DNA of 10,138 nt, taken from NCBI GenBank assembly GCA_045642085.1, contig JAZUIF010000113.1:1-10138 (forward strand). The letters are read 5' to 3'. Shown here piece after piece: positions 1 to 7,299 of this stretch (its first letter is position 1; every line of letters starts with the position of its first letter). The notes under the pieces were generated by a model, which was given only the letters and a program-made list of their open reading frames with translations, was not told the origin of the DNA and made no database searches. Position numbers and translations under genes: made by a program. This DNA is from UBA1723 sp045642085 (GTDB lineage Bacteria; Bacteroidota; Bacteroidia; Bacteroidales; Paludibacteraceae).

Positions 1-585
1 CTAACTTTGGGAGATACTATATCATTCTTCATTATAACAAAAGATGATTTCAAATCTGACTCTGTATACACGGTTACATATACTGATCCGTCTCAAACAA
101 CTATATATGAAAATATTAGTTTATACAATAAAACCAGAAAAATTGAATTGACGGAGGCAGAGGGTGATTCATTTAATGTAAATATTGTTTATACGCATTC
201 ACTTTATAACAGTCCTATAGTTGTTAAAGAGGAATGGGAAGGAAATGGCCGTTATGCTAAAGGCGATACAATTTACGTTGTATATGATGGTATCTTCCTA
301 GATACAAATATTGATGAAAATGTTGAATATTTTGAGCTGCCAAAAGAAATGAAGTTTGTTGTCAATAATGATATTGATATCTTATTTTTCTCATTTGCAG
401 ATCACTTTTTGATTGATGTAGATCAAATAACAGCTGAAAATGAAACTTTTGAAGACGCTTATGTTAACGTCTACACAATCAACGGACATCTTCTAAAACA
501 TCATGTCTTGAGAGAGAACGCTCTTGACGGACTTCGCAAAGGTCTTTACATTGTAGGAGGAAAGAAAGTGTATGTAAAAAATTAG
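1..585 (+). CDS. Secreted/surface protein, 5'-truncated by window edge, with T9SS-like C-terminal sorting tail
   Basis: The reading frame is open from the first base. The first candidate start is a TTG at position 7, which is unlikely to be real, so the gene almost certainly begins upstream; 194 codons are visible. The last 45 or so residues contain YVNVYTINGHLL, then a variable stretch, then GLRKGLYIVGGKKVYVKN. This matches the general pattern of type IX secretion system type A sorting domains (Por secretion tail): a beta strand with 'xVYxxxG', a 'L.xGxYIV' strand and a final 'K.xVK' strand at the extreme C-terminus. In that family the tail directs passage across the outer membrane and is then cleaved or replaced by a lipid anchor. 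The rest is rich in Asp, Asn, Thr and aromatic residues and looks beta-rich, with no enzyme motif recognised. The function of the mature domain is unknown. A Rho-independent terminator follows 26 nt after the stop. Confidence 0.75.
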   Translation, partial: LTLGDTISFFIITKDDFKSDSVYTVTYTDPSQTTIYENISLYNKTRKIELTEAEGDSFNVNIVYTHSLYNSPIVVKEEWEGNGRYAKGDTIYVVYDGIFLDTNIDENVEYFELPKEMKFVVNNDIDILFFSFADHFLIDVDQITAENETFEDAYVNVYTINGHLLKHHVLRENALDGLRKGLYIVGGKKVYVKN

Positions 586-610
586 TTTGACTTAAATTTA
601 AAATTTAATC

Positions 611-647
611 AAGGGGCATTCGTGATAATTCGGATGCTCCTTTTTTT
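611..647 (+). terminator. Intrinsic terminator after the truncated secreted-protein gene
   Basis: The arms AGGGGCATTCG (612-622) and CGGATGCTCCT (631-641) pair over 11 positions, two of them G-U wobbles, around an 8-nt loop. A run of seven T (641-647) follows. It separates the first gene from the ABC-F unit. Confidence 0.85.
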
Positions 648-679
648 ATGTTATAAATCAATATTTTTTTGTATATTTG
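647..679 (+). promoter_or_regulatory. Bacteroidota-type promoter for the ABC-F/lipoprotein unit
   Basis: TATATTTG at 672-679 fits the Bacteroidota -7 consensus TAnnTTTG exactly. A weak -33 candidate, TATG (647-650; consensus TTTG), lies 21 nt upstream at the end of the preceding terminator's T-run. The same core, TTTGTATATTTG, recurs at 6105-6116 ahead of the second operon. It predicts a leader of roughly 35 nt before the ATG at 722. Confidence 0.6.
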
Positions 680-721
680 CAGAAAATTATGAAATCAGTT
701 AGAAATTAATAGAAACAAATA

Positions 722-2341
722 ATGATAACAGCGTCTGATATTGTAGTTCAATTTGGAAAGCGTATCCTTTTCCAAGATGTAAATCTTAAGTTCACACCAG
801 GTAACTGCTACGGAATCATCGGAGCAAACGGTGCTGGAAAATCAACATTCCTAAAGACAATCAGTGGTGATTTGACTCCAACTAAGGGTACAGTCACAAT
901 CGCTCCAGGTGAGCGTTTGTCTGTGCTTCGTCAGGATCACTACGCATTCGATGAGTGTACAGTAATCGAGACTGTACTTCGTGGTCACGAGCCATTGTGG
1001 AATGTGATGCAGGAGAAAGACGCGATCTACGCTAAGCCTGAGATGACAGACGAGGATGGTATCCGTGCTTGTGAGCTTGAGGAGAAGTTCGCTGAGATGG
1101 ACGGATGGAACGCAGAGAGCGACGCCGCTGCTTTGCTTTCTGGTCTTGGCATCAAGGAGGATTTGCACTACAAGTATATGAAGGAGTTGAGTGGTAAGGA
1201 GAAGGTGCGTGTGCTATTGGCACAGGCTTTGTTTGGTAAACCAGACAACCTACTTCTTGATGAGCCTACCAACGACCTTGACCTTGACACTGTAATGTGG
1301 CTTGAGGAGTATTTGTCAAACTTCGAAAATACAGTGCTTGTCGTTTCCCACGACCGTCACTTCTTGGATAGCGTTTGTACTCACACAGTTGATATCGACT
1401 ACGGTAAGATCTCTATGTTCGCTGGTAACTATAGCTTCTGGTATGAGTCGAGCCAGTTGGCTCTTCGTCAGCGTGCTCAGCAGAATAAGAAGGCTGAGGA
1501 GAAGAAGAAGGAGTTGCAGGAGTTCATCCAGCGTTTCTCTGCCAACGTTGCAAAGAGTAAGCAGACTACTTCAAGAAAGAAGATGTTGGAGAAACTTAAC
1601 ATCGAGGAGATCCAGCCTTCTACACGTAAATATCCAGGTATCATCTTCACTCCTAAGCGTGAGCCAGGTAACAAGGTGCTTGAGGTTAAGGGATTGGCTG
1701 CAAGCATTGAAGGTGATGTTCTATTCAAGGATGTTAACTTCCAGGTAGAGAAGGAGGATAAGATCGTATTCGTAAGCCACGATCCACGTGCAATGACAGC
1801 TTTGTTTGAGATTATCAATGGTAATATCAAGGCAGACGCAGGCCAGTACAGCTGGGGTGAGGATACAATCACAAGCGCTTACCTTCCAATGGACAACACT
1901 AAGTTCTTCAGCAATGAGTTGAGCCTTGTTGACTGGTTAGCTCAGTATTCTGAGGATACTACAGAGAGCTACGTTCGTGGTTTCTTGGGTAGAATGTTGT
2001 TCTCAGGTGAGGAGATCTACAAGAAGTGTAATGTGCTTTCCGGAGGTGAGAAAATGAGATGTATGATCTCTCGTATGATGCTTAAGGATGCTAACCTTCT
2101 ATGTTTGGATTCACCTACAAATCACTTGGATTTGGAGTCAATTCAGGCATTCAACAATACATTGAAGACATTCAAGGGTGTGATTTTGATGTCGAGCCAC
2201 GACCACGAGTTCATCCAGACTGTCTGCAACCGTGTGATTGAGCTTACTCCAAACGGAATCATCGACAAGCGTATGGATTACGATGACTATATCACTGATG
2301 ATTCAATCAAGGAGTTGAAGGCTAAGATGTACGCTAAATAA
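722..2341 (+). CDS. ABC-F family ATPase, YbiT-type, with a degenerate second nucleotide site
   Basis: This is a soluble protein of 539 residues with two ABC ATPase domains joined by a charged helical linker (about 245-300), the architecture and length of ABC-F ribosome-associated factors. Start, domain spacing and the motifs RQDHYAF, VCTH and DIDYG resemble E. coli YbiT (530 residues) as I remember it. NBD1 has an intact Walker A (GANGAGKST, 34-42), Q-loop Q71, Walker B LLLDE with catalytic E181 and switch H210, but its signature reads LSGKEK (156-161) instead of LSGGE/Q. NBD2 has an intact signature LSGGEKMR (439-446) and switch H493. Its Walker A position, however, reads SHDPRAMTA (352-360; the Lys is Met358), the Q-loop Gln appears to be Met390, and the catalytic Glu is Ser464 (LDSPTN). 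One composite ATP site is therefore intact and the other lost. Codons end in G or C far more often than in the neighbouring genes, suggesting high expression. No transmembrane segments are seen, so it is not a transporter. The lipoprotein gene follows after 7 nt. Confidence 0.93.
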   Translation: MITASDIVVQFGKRILFQDVNLKFTPGNCYGIIGANGAGKSTFLKTISGDLTPTKGTVTIAPGERLSVLRQDHYAFDECTVIETVLRGHEPLWNVMQEKDAIYAKPEMTDEDGIRACELEEKFAEMDGWNAESDAAALLSGLGIKEDLHYKYMKELSGKEKVRVLLAQALFGKPDNLLLDEPTNDLDLDTVMWLEEYLSNFENTVLVVSHDRHFLDSVCTHTVDIDYGKISMFAGNYSFWYESSQLALRQRAQQNKKAEEKKKELQEFIQRFSANVAKSKQTTSRKKMLEKLNIEEIQPSTRKYPGIIFTPKREPGNKVLEVKGLAASIEGDVLFKDVNFQVEKEDKIVFVSHDPRAMTALFEIINGNIKADAGQYSWGEDTITSAYLPMDNTKFFSNELSLVDWLAQYSEDTTESYVRGFLGRMLFSGEEIYKKCNVLSGGEKMRCMISRMMLKDANLLCLDSPTNHLDLESIQAFNNTLKTFKGVILMSSHDHEFIQTVCNRVIELTPNGIIDKRMDYDDYITDDSIKELKAKMYAK

Positions 2342-2348
2342 TCAGAAA

Positions 2349-3419
2349 ATGAAATTTGCCGGTAGACGTATAATTTCAAAGATTTCCATCTCGATTTTAG
2401 TCGCAGCCACATTAGTTGGCTGTGGATCAAAATCGGAGGATAGGTTTTCAAAGGTTGACATTCCTGCTGAGAATAGGGTAGACGTGGAGTTCCGTCGCTT
2501 GGATAAAGAGTTGACGAATATGAACTATGCTCAATCTGTGTCGGAGTTTGCCAAACTTAAGGAGGCTTATTCTGCTAATGACACTACAGATCAGAATTTC
2601 CTTGATATCTACACAGAAGCAGTGTTGAATATCGGAGATGTAGAGCAGATGGAGACAAGAAATATTCTTCAGAAATTTGCTACTGGTAAACCATATTGTG
2701 AATTTTTCCAGGATGCGGATTCTGTATTCCCAGATGTCACAAAAGAGAAGAGAGAACTTGACAATGCATTTTCAATTTTGAAAACTCATTTGCCTGAGAT
2801 TGATGTGCCTAAGCAATATGTAGGATTTATTTCTGGATTCTATTCAAATGTGCTTTGCACTAAGACTCGTTTGGGATTCTCTCTTGAATACTATCTTGGA
2901 GCCAATTATCCTAATTATAAGTATGTCGACGGTTTATACGACTATATGGTCTGCAACTATCGACGTGAAAAATTAGTTTCTGATGGTATCTTCTGTTGGT
3001 TGTCGACAGAATACGAATTTAAGGAAGCTGCACCGACATTGCTACAAAAGATAGTTTATCTAGGCAAAATGATGTATTTGACATCGGTCGCTTTGCCAGA
3101 GCAAGATATGCATACAATTCTTGGATACACAAAAGATCAATATGAGTGGTGTTGCCAGAATGAAGCTCAGATGTGGCATTATATGGCAGAATATAAACAT
3201 CTTTTCTCTACAGATCGTTTGACAGTCGGCAAATATTGTGATCCAGCGCCGTCGACGGCATTCTTTCCACAAGATTCTCCTGGAAGAAGCGGATTGTTTG
3301 TAGGATATAAAATTATTGAATCTTATTTAGAATCAAACAAAGAAGTTACTTTAAAGGATCTTATGGAAATCAACGATGCTTCAGAGATTTTGGAGATGTC
3401 AGGGTATAATCCGAAATAA
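2349..3419 (+). CDS. gldB: GldB-like lipoprotein
   Basis: The protein has 356 residues. A positively charged N-terminus (KFAGRR) precedes a hydrophobic stretch (8-24) and the lipobox LVGC with Cys25 as the lipidated residue. The next residues are G-S-K-S-E-D, whose acidic pair resembles the lipoprotein export signals that send Bacteroidota lipoproteins to the surface (inference). The body matches the GldB family as I know it: an RRLDKEL segment near the start of the mature protein, GFSLEYYLGANYPNY (176-190), a block around YRREKLVSDGIFCWLSTE (204-221), and a C-terminal SPGRSGLFVGYKIIESY (310-326) followed by a motif ending in Ser-Gly-Tyr-Asn-Pro. GldB is needed for gliding and T9SS-dependent motility in flavobacteria, but homologues occur widely in non-gliding Bacteroidales, where the role is unclear. 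No HExxH zinc motif is visible. It sits 7 nt after the ABC-F stop, so the two are probably co-transcribed, and a terminator follows. Confidence 0.8.
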   Translation: MKFAGRRIISKISISILVAATLVGCGSKSEDRFSKVDIPAENRVDVEFRRLDKELTNMNYAQSVSEFAKLKEAYSANDTTDQNFLDIYTEAVLNIGDVEQMETRNILQKFATGKPYCEFFQDADSVFPDVTKEKRELDNAFSILKTHLPEIDVPKQYVGFISGFYSNVLCTKTRLGFSLEYYLGANYPNYKYVDGLYDYMVCNYRREKLVSDGIFCWLSTEYEFKEAAPTLLQKIVYLGKMMYLTSVALPEQDMHTILGYTKDQYEWCCQNEAQMWHYMAEYKHLFSTDRLTVGKYCDPAPSTAFFPQDSPGRSGLFVGYKIIESYLESNKEVTLKDLMEINDASEILEMSGYNPK

Positions 3420-3451
3420 AATTTAGCAATTTGTCATATCAATTCAATATG

Positions 3452-3497
3452 AGTGTGCCATTTTGACGTATTTTCAAATTGGCACACTTTTTGATTT
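3452..3497 (+). terminator. Intrinsic terminator after the GldB-like gene
   Basis: The arms AGTGTGCCA (3452-3460) and TGGCACACT (3480-3488) pair perfectly over 9 bp. After one T-T mismatch, TTT (3462-3464) and AAA (3476-3478) extend the stem. The tail is TTTTTGATTTTT. It separates the ABC-F/GldB unit from lon. Confidence 0.85.
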
Positions 3498-3530
3498 TTA
3501 TAAGGCGTAGTATATATAATTTTTTAGTGT

Positions 3531-5939
3531 ATGAAAAATTTCGACGACATGAACGAAGAAAACGGAGAATTCATTCCAGTGATTGCAGATGGCGGTGTGC
3601 CAGATGAATACAAATTAGATAAGACAGAAGGTCTTTTGACGTTAGCTTTACGCAATGTTGTGCTTATGCCAGGTGTGGTTTTGCCAGTACAACTTGGTAG
3701 AGCTAAATCGAAATATGCAGCCAAACGTACTAAATCGTTAAATCAACCTTTGGTAGTAATTACTCAAAAGGATGCACGTGAGGACAATCCCACTAAAAAG
3801 GATTTATATGATATAGGAGTAGTTGGTAATGTAGTGAAAATATTAGATATGCCAAACGGTCAGAGCACAGCAATTATCCAGGGTATGCGCCGTGTTATGA
3901 TAAAGGATTTAAGAGTCCAGGCTGACTATTTGGAATCTGATGTTGTACTACTAGAAGAGATGCTTCCTGAAGATGAGGAAAAACGAGAGTTTGATGCAAT
4001 CCTCGACTCTGTAAAAGAGAGATCAGAGCAAATATTAAAGGCAAATTCAGGAGCTGTCCCAATGGAGGCTCTTTTCGCTCTTCGTAATATAGAAAGCAGT
4101 TTGTCTTTTGTCAATTATATAATTTCAAACTTCCCATTCTCTGTTGTTGACAAACAGATGATGTTGGAGTGCGGTTCATTGAAAGAGCGTGCCCTACAGC
4201 TTCTATCATTGCTTAACAAGGAGATGCAGCTTGCGTCATTAAAGCAGAATATCAGAGAGAGGACCAATCAGCAGATTGATCGTCAGCAGCGCAACTATTT
4301 CCTTCAGCAGCAGATGAAGACTATCAAGGATGAACTTGATGAGAATGGTGATGATGAGGATTATACTCGTTTGCTTGGTGAGTCAGAGAAGAAGAAATGG
4401 AACAAGAAGGTTAAGGATGTGTTTATGAAAGAGTTGAACAAACTTAACCGTCTTCCTCAGCAGTCTCTTGACTATTCTACTCAGGTGACATATCTTGAGA
4501 ATATGCTTGCTTTGCCATGGGATGTAAAGACAAAAGAGTCGCTTTCATTGAAGAATGCACAAGAGGTATTGGACCGTGACCACTATGGTATGGAGGATAT
4601 CAAAGACCGAATTCTTGAGCATCTTGCTGTGATGAAACTTCGTGGTAATATGAAGTCGAACATCCTTTGTTTGTATGGCCCTCCAGGAGTAGGAAAGACA
4701 TCTTTGGGTAAATCAATTGCTGAAGCATTAGGTAGAAACTATGTTCGTGTTGCACTTGGTGGTATCCATGATGAGAGTGAGATTCGTGGTCATCGTCGCA
4801 CATACGTCGGATCTATGCCAGGACGAATCCTTAAAGCAATGAAAGAGGCTGGATCAAACAATCCTGTCTTTATTCTTGATGAGATTGATAAGGTAAGTCA
4901 TTCAGATGGTTTTCACGGAAGCCCTGATTCTGCGTTGCTTGAGGTGCTTGATCCTGAGCAGAATAAGAATTTCCACGATAATTATCTTGATGTTGATTAC
5001 GACTTGTCTAATGTGATGTTCATTGCGACTGCTAACGACATCAGCAACATCAGCCAGCCGTTGAAAGACCGTATGGAGTTTATCAATATCGGTGGTTATT
5101 CTCAGGAGGAGAAATTGCAGATCGCTAAGCGTCATATTGTACCTAAAGTGGCTGCTGAACTTGGAGTTTCGCTTGAGGAGGTGACATTTACAGACGACGC
5201 TTTGAATAAGATTATCTCTGGCTACACAATGGAGAGTGGAGTGCGTGGATTGGAGAAGCAGATTCGTAAGATCTATCGCAAACTTGCCAAGAAGATTGTG
5301 ATGAAGGAGGAGATGAAGCAGAATATTGAGGTTGAGGATATTCAGGAATACCTTGGTAAGAAAGAAATTCCTCACGAATTATATGAAGGTAACGAAAATA
5401 TCGGAGTTGTAACAGGTTTGTCTGTAACAAGTTACGGTGGTGAGATCTTGTTTGTTGAGACATCATTGTCGAAGAGCAAGAATCCAACTTTGACAGTCAC
5501 TGGCCAGATTAAGGATGTGATGAAGGAGTCTGCAATGCTTGCAATGCAGTATGTGAAATGTTCAGCCGACACACTTGGTATCGACCCAACAGTTTTCGAT
5601 GACACAGCAGTGCATATCCATGTGCCTGATGGCTCAACACCGAAAGATGGTCCGTCGGCAGGTATCACAATGGCCACGGCTCTTGCGTCTGCATTCACAG
5701 GCAGAAAAGTGAAGGCTAATTTGGCAATGTCTGGAGAGATCACATTGAGAGGCAAGGTTACTGCAGTAGGAGGAATTCGTGAGAAGACCTTGGCTGCTAA
5801 ACGTGCTGGTATCAAAGAAATCATCTTGTGTAAGGATAACCAGAAGGATGTTGAGGAGATCAAATCTGATTATCTAGAAGGTGTAACTTTCCATTATGTG
5901 GATAATGTACAGGATGTATTCAATTTGGCATTAGTATGA
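3531..5939 (+). CDS. lon: ATP-dependent protease Lon (LonA type)
   Basis: This is a full-length cytoplasmic AAA+ serine protease of 802 residues (E. coli Lon has 784) that degrades misfolded and regulatory proteins. The order is typical of LonA: N-terminal substrate-binding domain (about 35-235, with ALRNVVLMPGVVLPV), a charged coiled-coil linker (about 235-300), then the AAA+ module. That module carries Walker A GPPGVGKT (383-390), Walker B FILDEIDK (447-454), sensor-1 Asn502, arginine-finger candidate Arg514 and sensor-2 Arg572. The C-terminal proteolytic domain has catalytic Ser709 in KDGPSAG and Lys752 in GGIREKTLAA. Their spacing of 43 residues equals that of E. coli S679/K722. All catalytic residues are present. 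The ATG at 3531 is the first in frame; a second Met lies six codons on (3549) and cannot be excluded. The upstream sequence is A/T-rich with no Shine-Dalgarno. The gene stands alone between two terminators. Codon choice changes from A/T-ending in the N-domain to more G-ending codons from about 4190 onward. Confidence 0.98.
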   Translation: MKNFDDMNEENGEFIPVIADGGVPDEYKLDKTEGLLTLALRNVVLMPGVVLPVQLGRAKSKYAAKRTKSLNQPLVVITQKDAREDNPTKKDLYDIGVVGNVVKILDMPNGQSTAIIQGMRRVMIKDLRVQADYLESDVVLLEEMLPEDEEKREFDAILDSVKERSEQILKANSGAVPMEALFALRNIESSLSFVNYIISNFPFSVVDKQMMLECGSLKERALQLLSLLNKEMQLASLKQNIRERTNQQIDRQQRNYFLQQQMKTIKDELDENGDDEDYTRLLGESEKKKWNKKVKDVFMKELNKLNRLPQQSLDYSTQVTYLENMLALPWDVKTKESLSLKNAQEVLDRDHYGMEDIKDRILEHLAVMKLRGNMKSNILCLYGPPGVGKTSLGKSIAEALGRNYVRVALGGIHDESEIRGHRRTYVGSMPGRILKAMKEAGSNNPVFILDEIDKVSHSDGFHGSPDSALLEVLDPEQNKNFHDNYLDVDYDLSNVMFIATANDISNISQPLKDRMEFINIGGYSQEEKLQIAKRHIVPKVAAELGVSLEEVTFTDDALNKIISGYTMESGVRGLEKQIRKIYRKLAKKIVMKEEMKQNIEVEDIQEYLGKKEIPHELYEGNENIGVVTGLSVTSYGGEILFVETSLSKSKNPTLTVTGQIKDVMKESAMLAMQYVKCSADTLGIDPTVFDDTAVHIHVPDGSTPKDGPSAGITMATALASAFTGRKVKANLAMSGEITLRGKVTAVGGIREKTLAAKRAGIKEIILCKDNQKDVEEIKSDYLEGVTFHYVDNVQDVFNLALV

Positions 5940-5969
5940 TGAAATGCAAAATGAAATGATATGAAAAAG

Positions 5970-6009
5970 ATAGAGACGTAGCGTAAAAACTACGCCTCTA
6001 TTTTTTATT
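5970..6009 (+). terminator. Intrinsic terminator after lon
   Basis: The arms ATAGAGACGTAG (5970-5981) and CTACGCCTCTAT (5990-6001) pair over 12 positions with a single A-C mismatch, around an 8-nt loop. The T-rich tail TTTTTTATTT (6001-6010) follows. Confidence 0.85.
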
Positions 6010-6085
6010 TAATCGAATAATAGAATGCGAACTCTGATCTACAGGATATAGTCGACAGAGCATCTTTAGATTTTATCTAATTAAT

Positions 6086-6116
6086 TATGAATCACTATCT
6101 ATCTTTTGTATATTTG
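6086..6116 (+). promoter_or_regulatory. Bacteroidota-type promoter for the membrane-protein/AAA/VWA run
   Basis: TATATTTG at 6109-6116 is an exact TAnnTTTG -7 box. TATG (6086-6089), one mismatch from the -33 TTTG, lies 19 nt upstream. The ATG at 6154 would follow a leader of about 30 nt. No other -7 box of this quality was seen before the later genes, which supports one long transcript. Confidence 0.55.
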
Positions 6117-6153
6117 TAGGTAGGAATATAATCTAGTTAAATAAAGAACGTAT

Positions 6154-6666
6154 ATGACAACATTAAAGAAAATTAGAATATTGATTGTGTTCTATATGGT
6201 TGCATTGGTTGTAGCTGGTGTGACTGCTTTTCCTGTTGAATTAGAATTAAATATTCTGTGTTCTTTATTTTCAATAACCCCAGATACTATTTCTCAGATG
6301 AATGATACAATGCAACCATTGTTTGCTTGGCTATATGGTGTGAAAGAAGGTATGATAGAAACAAACGCTAAATATCCATATTTGGCATACGGATTCGACT
6401 GGTTAGCTTACGCACATCTGATGATAGCCGCATTGTTTGTCGGTCCATACCGTGATCCAATTAAAAACAAATGGGTGATCTATTGGGCTATGTTCTGTTG
6501 TGTGTCAATATTCCCTCTTGCATTCATTTGTGGTCCTATTCGTTCAATTCCGTTTTTTTGGACTTTAGTTGATTGCTCATTCGGATTGTTCGGAATCTTG
6601 CCGTTGTTATTGTGCGCTAAGTTGATTAAACAATATGAAAAAGAAGTTGCCGCTGATGAAAAATGA
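6154..6666 (+). CDS. Conserved four-helix inner-membrane protein of unknown function
   Basis: The protein has 170 residues and is very hydrophobic, with likely transmembrane segments near 8-27, 80-97, 105-127 and 133-157. The region between segments 1 and 2 is probably on the far side of the membrane. Several blocks look like those of a conserved family I have seen in varied bacteria but cannot name: ETNAKYPYLAYGFDWLAYAH (69-88), GPYRDPIKNKWV (97-108) and GPIRSIPFFWTLVDCSFG (127-144). The invariant-looking Asn, Asp, Arg and Trp residues sit close to the membrane boundaries, which hints at a functional site rather than a simple anchor (inference). The C-terminus is charged (KQYEKEVAADEK) and probably cytoplasmic. 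The gene follows a good -7 box and overlaps the next ORF, so the two are translationally linked. No function is claimed. Confidence 0.85.
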   Translation: MTTLKKIRILIVFYMVALVVAGVTAFPVELELNILCSLFSITPDTISQMNDTMQPLFAWLYGVKEGMIETNAKYPYLAYGFDWLAYAHLMIAALFVGPYRDPIKNKWVIYWAMFCCVSIFPLAFICGPIRSIPFFWTLVDCSFGLFGILPLLLCAKLIKQYEKEVAADEK

Positions 6667-7273
6667 ATTGAATCACATTATAGATATTCTTTTTCTTGTC
6701 TCATTAGTTTCAGGCATTGTTTTATCAATTATGTCATTTGGTTGTGATTATTTGAGATGGAATATCAACTTGATCTGTTGGGGAATCGCTTCGTTTACGT
6801 CTATATTAATATTTGTCTTGAATATTAATAAATGGAAAAAACATTTGTTATCTCTCTTCTCAGGAATCGTTATAGCAGCAACACTAATTCTTTATTTGAT
6901 ATATTTTTACCATCCAAAAGTTGCGGATTCATCACGGTATGCGATACGTGATATTCCTGATGGTATAATAACAAATATTAATTCAGGTGAATTTTGTCTA
7001 TACGAAAATGACGGTATTTGGGAGAAATTTCATTCAAAATTGTGTTCTGATGAATTTGTTTACGAGCTAAAAGATTTTCATGTTTATGAAGATTTGGGTG
7101 TTGTCGCTGTCTCTCTTGAACTAAAAGACACATGGAAAAAAGAGTGGAATACGTCTGCAGACAGCTGTTTCCTTAATCGTGTATGCATAATTGATCAAGA
7201 GAAATCAAAAGATTTTAAGCATAAGATAGATAGTCTTAAAATAGCGATTAATGCTATGGATGAAAATAAATAA
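6635..7273 (+). CDS. Unknown membrane protein with three N-terminal helices and a soluble C-terminal domain
   Basis: There are 212 residues from the first ATG (6635). A second in-frame ATG at 6656 (Met8) would reduce the overlap with the previous gene from 32 nt to 11 nt and is a reasonable alternative. The ATG at 6635 is listed because its upstream sequence is more A/T-rich, as is usual for Bacteroidota starts. Predicted membrane segments lie at about 13-34, 44-63 and 71-92, followed by a soluble domain of about 120 residues (93-212). That domain contains an RYAIRDIPDGII stretch, three cysteines (C121, C137, C178) and another at C184, and a Lys-rich tail. By the positive-inside rule, the KKKLPLMKN N-terminus and the KWKKH segment between helices 2 and 3 are probably cytoplasmic, placing the C-terminal domain outside (inference). 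I do not recognise the family. The overlap indicates co-translation with the four-helix protein; the AAA gene starts 26 nt downstream. Confidence 0.75.
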   Translation: MKKKLPLMKNELNHIIDILFLVSLVSGIVLSIMSFGCDYLRWNINLICWGIASFTSILIFVLNINKWKKHLLSLFSGIVIAATLILYLIYFYHPKVADSSRYAIRDIPDGIITNINSGEFCLYENDGIWEKFHSKLCSDEFVYELKDFHVYEDLGVVAVSLELKDTWKKEWNTSADSCFLNRVCIIDQEKSKDFKHKIDSLKIAINAMDENK

Positions 7274-7299
7274 AATTGTTGACATAAAATTAATGGATT

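Noticed and set aside
1302..1748. 148-codon + strand ORF inside the ABC-F gene
   Set aside because: It is fully within a well-supported gene in another frame, and its product is a Ser/Arg/Leu-rich sequence typical of an out-of-frame shadow.
3490..3524. Possible lon promoter: TTTG (3490-3493) and TAATTTTT (3517-3524)
   Set aside because: The spacing is 23 nt instead of 19-21, the -7 box lacks the final G, and it would leave almost no leader. A promoter must exist here but cannot be placed from sequence.
5432..5863. 143-codon antisense ORF opposite the Lon protease domain
   Set aside because: It lies opposite a strongly conserved coding region, with no promoter or recognisable protein. The same applies to the other antisense ORFs at 851-1168, 1477-1872, 4902-5375 and 7359-7697.
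7271..7279. Possible -7 box TAAAATTG before the AAA gene
   Set aside because: It has one mismatch in the TTTG core and no -33 element; it is common by chance in this A/T-rich DNA.
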